Assembly: GCA_938083195.1 (NCBI GenBank)
Contig: CALKCK010000020.1
Location: 124,001-188,000, forward strand
Reading direction: 5' to 3'
DNA from: an uncultured Pirellulaceae bacterium
GTDB lineage: Bacteria; Planctomycetota; Planctomycetia; Pirellulales; Pirellulaceae
Length of the DNA stretch: 64,000 bases
Position 1 is the stretch's first letter. Each line of letters begins with the position of its first letter. The translations under genes were made by a program, and so were the position numbers. The notes beneath the pieces were generated by a model, which had not been told where the DNA came from, searched no databases, and worked only from the letters and a program-made list of their open reading frames with translations. Below are positions 61,750-64,000 of the stretch, one piece after another.

Positions 61750-62550
61750 TCATGGATTATCAATTACAATTTTCATCGCGACAACCAGTAATGTTAAAAT
61801 TGCGACCAAACCGAGAATCACAAACATAGCGAAAAACCAATTTTTCCTTTGATTCTTCTCAGTTGGAGTCAATTTCTTTTTCGATCGAGGAGTCGGCCTT
61901 CGCAATTCAATTGGCAACTCCTTAAAGGCCCTCGACCGCTTATGTTGCAACCGGAGGCCCTCTGCCTCAGCAACAAGACTTGGGAACACTTTTTCAGCCG
62001 GGATCCAGCCACCCCAATCACCGCGCCAAACAAGTGACCCGATTTTAATGTCACCAGCATCCAGACGCTTTTGCATCAACTTGCCCTTCAAAGGACCAAC
62101 CTCTCCAAGTTCTCTATTTCGCAGGTACCAAATCTGCTTTGGCGCCTGAAGAATTGGATCAACCTTCCCCATGGTTGGTGGCAATTGGGGCTTATCCAGC
62201 ATGAAGGTTTCGACTGACTGATCGAATTCTTCGGGAGCAATATCTGGGGGGCGGTGCTTAGTAAGTTGATCTTTGGGGCGCTTCAATCGCTGACGGACTA
62301 GATTAGGAAACGTTTCCTGGACCGCCACCTTAGACCCCTTATCTTTTTCCACACCACCGATCAAGACATTCCGTTTCTTTGGAATGATCATTGGGCGGGG
62401 CACCGCCTCAACGTGTGCGACGGACGATGAAGCCGCAGCGGGCACGATAATTTCTACCGAACAATGCGGGCATTTCCGCTTACAACCGGCCTGCGACACT
62501 TTGACGTTCAGACGATTCAGACAGTTTTTACAAGTAAACCGAATACCCAT
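61750..62550 (-). CDS. Zinc-ribbon / GYF-like domain protein with C-terminal membrane anchor
   Basis: A 266-residue paralogue in architecture of the protein near 11 kb. The zinc ribbon is at the N-terminus (CKNC and CPHC). A linker follows, then a GYF_2-like module around residues 140-195 (IWYLRNRELGEVGPLKGKLM, RLDAGDIKIGSLVWRGDWGG). A basic stretch (PTPRSKKKLTPTEKNQRKNW) leads to one C-terminal transmembrane segment (FFAMFVILGLVAILTLLVVA). A tail-anchored cytoplasmic adaptor is the likely form. Partner unknown. Gene pairs with the exported protein gene downstream. Confidence 0.8.
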   Translation of the reverse strand: MGIRFTCKNCLNRLNVKVSQAGCKRKCPHCSVEIIVPAAASSSVAHVEAVPRPMIIPKKRNVLIGGVEKDKGSKVAVQETFPNLVRQRLKRPKDQLTKHRPPDIAPEEFDQSVETFMLDKPQLPPTMGKVDPILQAPKQIWYLRNRELGEVGPLKGKLMQKRLDAGDIKIGSLVWRGDWGGWIPAEKVFPSLVAEAEGLRLQHKRSRAFKELPIELRRPTPRSKKKLTPTEKNQRKNWFFAMFVILGLVAILTLLVVAMKIVIDNP

Positions 62551-62653
62551 GCTTGCTTTTGAATCGGAATGTGTGCGATTAATTACTAACGACTTAACGC
62601 CATTGTAACCAGAAAAAAACCCGAATCCACACTCCTAATGGGTGATTCCAAAA

Positions 62654-63460
62654 TCAGTCCAACTTCATCGCATCCGCTACTATTTCTCGATCGAAATAGT
62701 TGATTGACATCGCCGCATCAATCACCACCGCTTGTGCATTAACTCCGGAGGAACGCGGACTTAATAGGAAGCAAGCGGCATTTGCGACTTCTTGCGTTGA
62801 AACCGCCCGTTTTCTAGGAATAACCTTTTCAGCAAACATATAGCTATCTACAAAACCCGGTATTCCCGCTGATGCGGATGTCTTCAGTAACCCCGCCGCC
62901 ACAGCATTGAATCGCACTTCAGAGAATTTACTAAAACTCTTCGACAAAAATACAAGCGAACTATCGAGCGCCGCTTTGACGGGCGCCATAAATCCATAAT
63001 TTTCAGACGCCATCCTGGTCGTTGAAATGGAGATCGTGATTACCGATGCATCGTTGGCGAGCAGGTCTTTAAATTCATTCGCTAGAGAAATGAAGGAAAA
63101 ACATGAAATGTCAATCGTACGCAAAAATTGCGATTTCGTCGTCTCATGAAACGGCTTGATCCCTGTTTCGTCATATGCAGCAAATCCAATCGAGTGGACT
63201 AAGCCATGGACGACAGGATACTCGGCTTCAATTTCCGTCCTCAAACGCTTAATTTGATCCTCAAATTCAACGTCACAAATAAAGCATGGACGATCCCCCA
63301 TCAGCTTAGCAACCGTTTCCCTCCGCTCTGGACTACGAACGATATAAACCACGACAGCACCGACTTCTTCGAGCGTCTTACCAATATGCCAAGCGACACT
63401 TTTTTTATTAGCGACCCCAAATACGAGAATCGTTTTTCCAGCCAACTTTAGAAAGTCCAT
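62654..63460 (-). CDS. fabI: Enoyl-ACP reductase-like short-chain dehydrogenase (FabI-type)
   Basis: A 268-residue FabI-like enzyme that would reduce enoyl-ACP in the last step of fatty-acid elongation. Coenzyme segment [20 protein letters not shown] is the FabI pattern (VxGVANxxSxAxxIA). The catalytic residues appear in [18 protein letters not shown], with Tyr and Lys in the FabI Y-x6-K spacing. The C-terminus ([20 protein letters not shown]) is typical. The HSIGF motif ([13 protein letters not shown]) matches the FabI/FabL group. The ATG at 63460 is preferred over the upstream in-frame ATGs. It follows the FabZ-like gene by about 110 bp. Confidence 0.88.
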   Translation of the reverse strand: MDFLKLAGKTILVFGVANKKSVAWHIGKTLEEVGAVVVYIVRSPERRETVAKLMGDRPCFICDVEFEDQIKRLRTEIEAEYPVVHGLVHSIGFAAYDETGIKPFHETTKSQFLRTIDISCFSFISLANEFKDLLANDASVITISISTTRMASENYGFMAPVKAALDSSLVFLSKSFSKFSEVRFNAVAAGLLKTSASAGIPGFVDSYMFAEKVIPRKRAVSTQEVANAACFLLSPRSSGVNAQAVVIDAAMSINYFDREIVADAMKLD

Positions 63461-63568
63461 ACCCATCACCCGCTATTAAATAAATCCCGCTAATACAACT
63501 CTCTCGCCTCGACCAACTCAAATGGCTCAATTGTGGGGTTCCAACATGACATCCTGCCATCTTCCGTT

Positions 63569-64000
63569 TCAACTATCGGACGGAGCGATCGTACAGGTGA
63601 ACGACAGCCGAGCTACCATCTTACCGTTACACTTAATCTGTGCGGTCATGTAATAGGCCGTAGAAACGACTTCATCCAGTTTGACATGATTCTCGATTGT
63701 ATCTCCCGGATGTACCATTCGCTTGAATTTGACGTCACTCATGCGAGTTAAAACGGGGACTCCGCCGACCACGTCAACGATTCCAGATAACAATACCGCT
63801 CCCGATTGAACCGCCGACTCGCACAGGATGACTCCCGGTGTTAACGGATGCTCAGGATAGTGTCCCTGAAAAAAATATTCATCGGAATGGAACGTCTTTT
63901 TACAGACAATCGCATCTTGGTCCTGAGAAACAATTTCATCCACCAACAACATGGGCGCTCGATGAGGAATTGCAGCGTGGATTTTCTCTAAACTTGGATG
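63569..64000 (-). CDS. 3-hydroxyacyl-ACP dehydratase (FabZ-like), partial at window edge
   Basis: The last 143 residues of a hot-dog dehydratase. Upstream of an internal ATG at 63952 the frame continues to the window edge as IHAAIPHRAPMLLVDEIVSQ. This is the conserved IPHRxPxLLVD opening of FabZ, so the true start lies outside the window. The catalytic His region is YFFQGHYPEHPLTPGVILCE, with Glu in the PGVxxxE helix. MSDVKFKRMVHPGDTIENHV and the basic NGKMVARLSFT segment follow. It would dehydrate beta-hydroxyacyl-ACP. Together with the FabI-like gene it forms a leftward pair for fatty-acid type elongation. Confidence 0.9.
   Translation of the reverse strand, partial: HPSLEKIHAAIPHRAPMLLVDEIVSQDQDAIVCKKTFHSDEYFFQGHYPEHPLTPGVILCESAVQSGAVLLSGIVDVVGGVPVLTRMSDVKFKRMVHPGDTIENHVKLDEVVSTAYYMTAQIKCNGKMVARLSFTCTIAPSDS

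Overview
The window looks like a chromosomal segment of a marine planctomycete, probably of the Pirellula/Rhodopirellula group. Marker families support this: a DUF1501 gene followed by a DUF1549/DUF1553 gene and a cytochrome-WD40 gene, two secreted sulfatases, a sialate O-acetylesterase, non-RD Ser/Thr kinases, zinc-ribbon/GYF membrane proteins, small membrane proteins starting with an NPYxxP motif, a PEP-CTERM protease, and tandem FG-GAP/ASPIC-UnbV lipoproteins. No rRNA, tRNA, CRISPR array or intact mobile element was seen.

Layout. Bases 1-12800 hold a small membrane protein; a leftward deoC / aldehyde dehydrogenase / catalytically dead aldehyde dehydrogenase group; a large kinase with an external sensor region; a thioesterase; a secreted sortilin-like BNR-repeat protein; a zinc-ribbon/GYF membrane protein; and a HAD hydrolase. 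Bases 12800-14680 are gene-poor, with two NPYxxP mini-membrane proteins and several apparently decayed coding fragments. Bases 14679-21245 carry the planctomycetal DUF1501, DUF1549/1553 and cytochrome-WD40 genes. Bases 21377-29054 carry a conserved information-processing block: a glmU-like nucleotidyltransferase, prs, rplY, pth, rpsF, ssb, rplI and dnaB, interrupted by an opposing groES-like gene and lacking rpsR at its usual place. Bases 29100-33600 hold a subtilase-like PEP-CTERM protein, an aminoacyl-tRNA-protein transferase, a Tat-exported oxidoreductase and an ankyrin protein.

Bases 33737-38977 are the most interesting part. Two tandem paralogous lipoproteins (FG-GAP/VCBS repeats plus an ASPIC-UnbV domain) are each interrupted at the same alignment position by one in-frame TGA. 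In both, the frame continues directly after the TGA as Ser-Cys-Leu-Trp-Arg and on through the rest of the domain. In both, a small GC-rich hairpin begins exactly 11 nt after the TGA. This is the layout of a bacterial selenocysteine insertion site, so I read both as full-length candidate selenoproteins with a Sec-x-Cys motif rather than four separate genes.

Bases 39186-43687 hold a likely lipid or polyketide-type group: an epimerase behind a triple 15-bp operator-like repeat, then a ketosynthase, an acyl carrier protein and a CrtI-like flavoprotein behind a strong terminator. FabI-like and FabZ-like enzymes lie at the right edge. Bases 43856-57996 carry degradative and housekeeping genes: O-acetylesterase, ErpA-type Fe-S protein, Nudix, MazG-QueD-deacetylase, two sulfatases, an adenylate-forming ligase opposite a probable Fe(II)/2-oxoglutarate oxygenase, and a 2-hydroxyacid dehydrogenase. 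Bases 58150-64000 hold a second non-RD kinase whose stop codon overlaps that of a small opposing gene, an RluA-type pseudouridine synthase, secreted and zinc-ribbon proteins, and fabI/fabZ.
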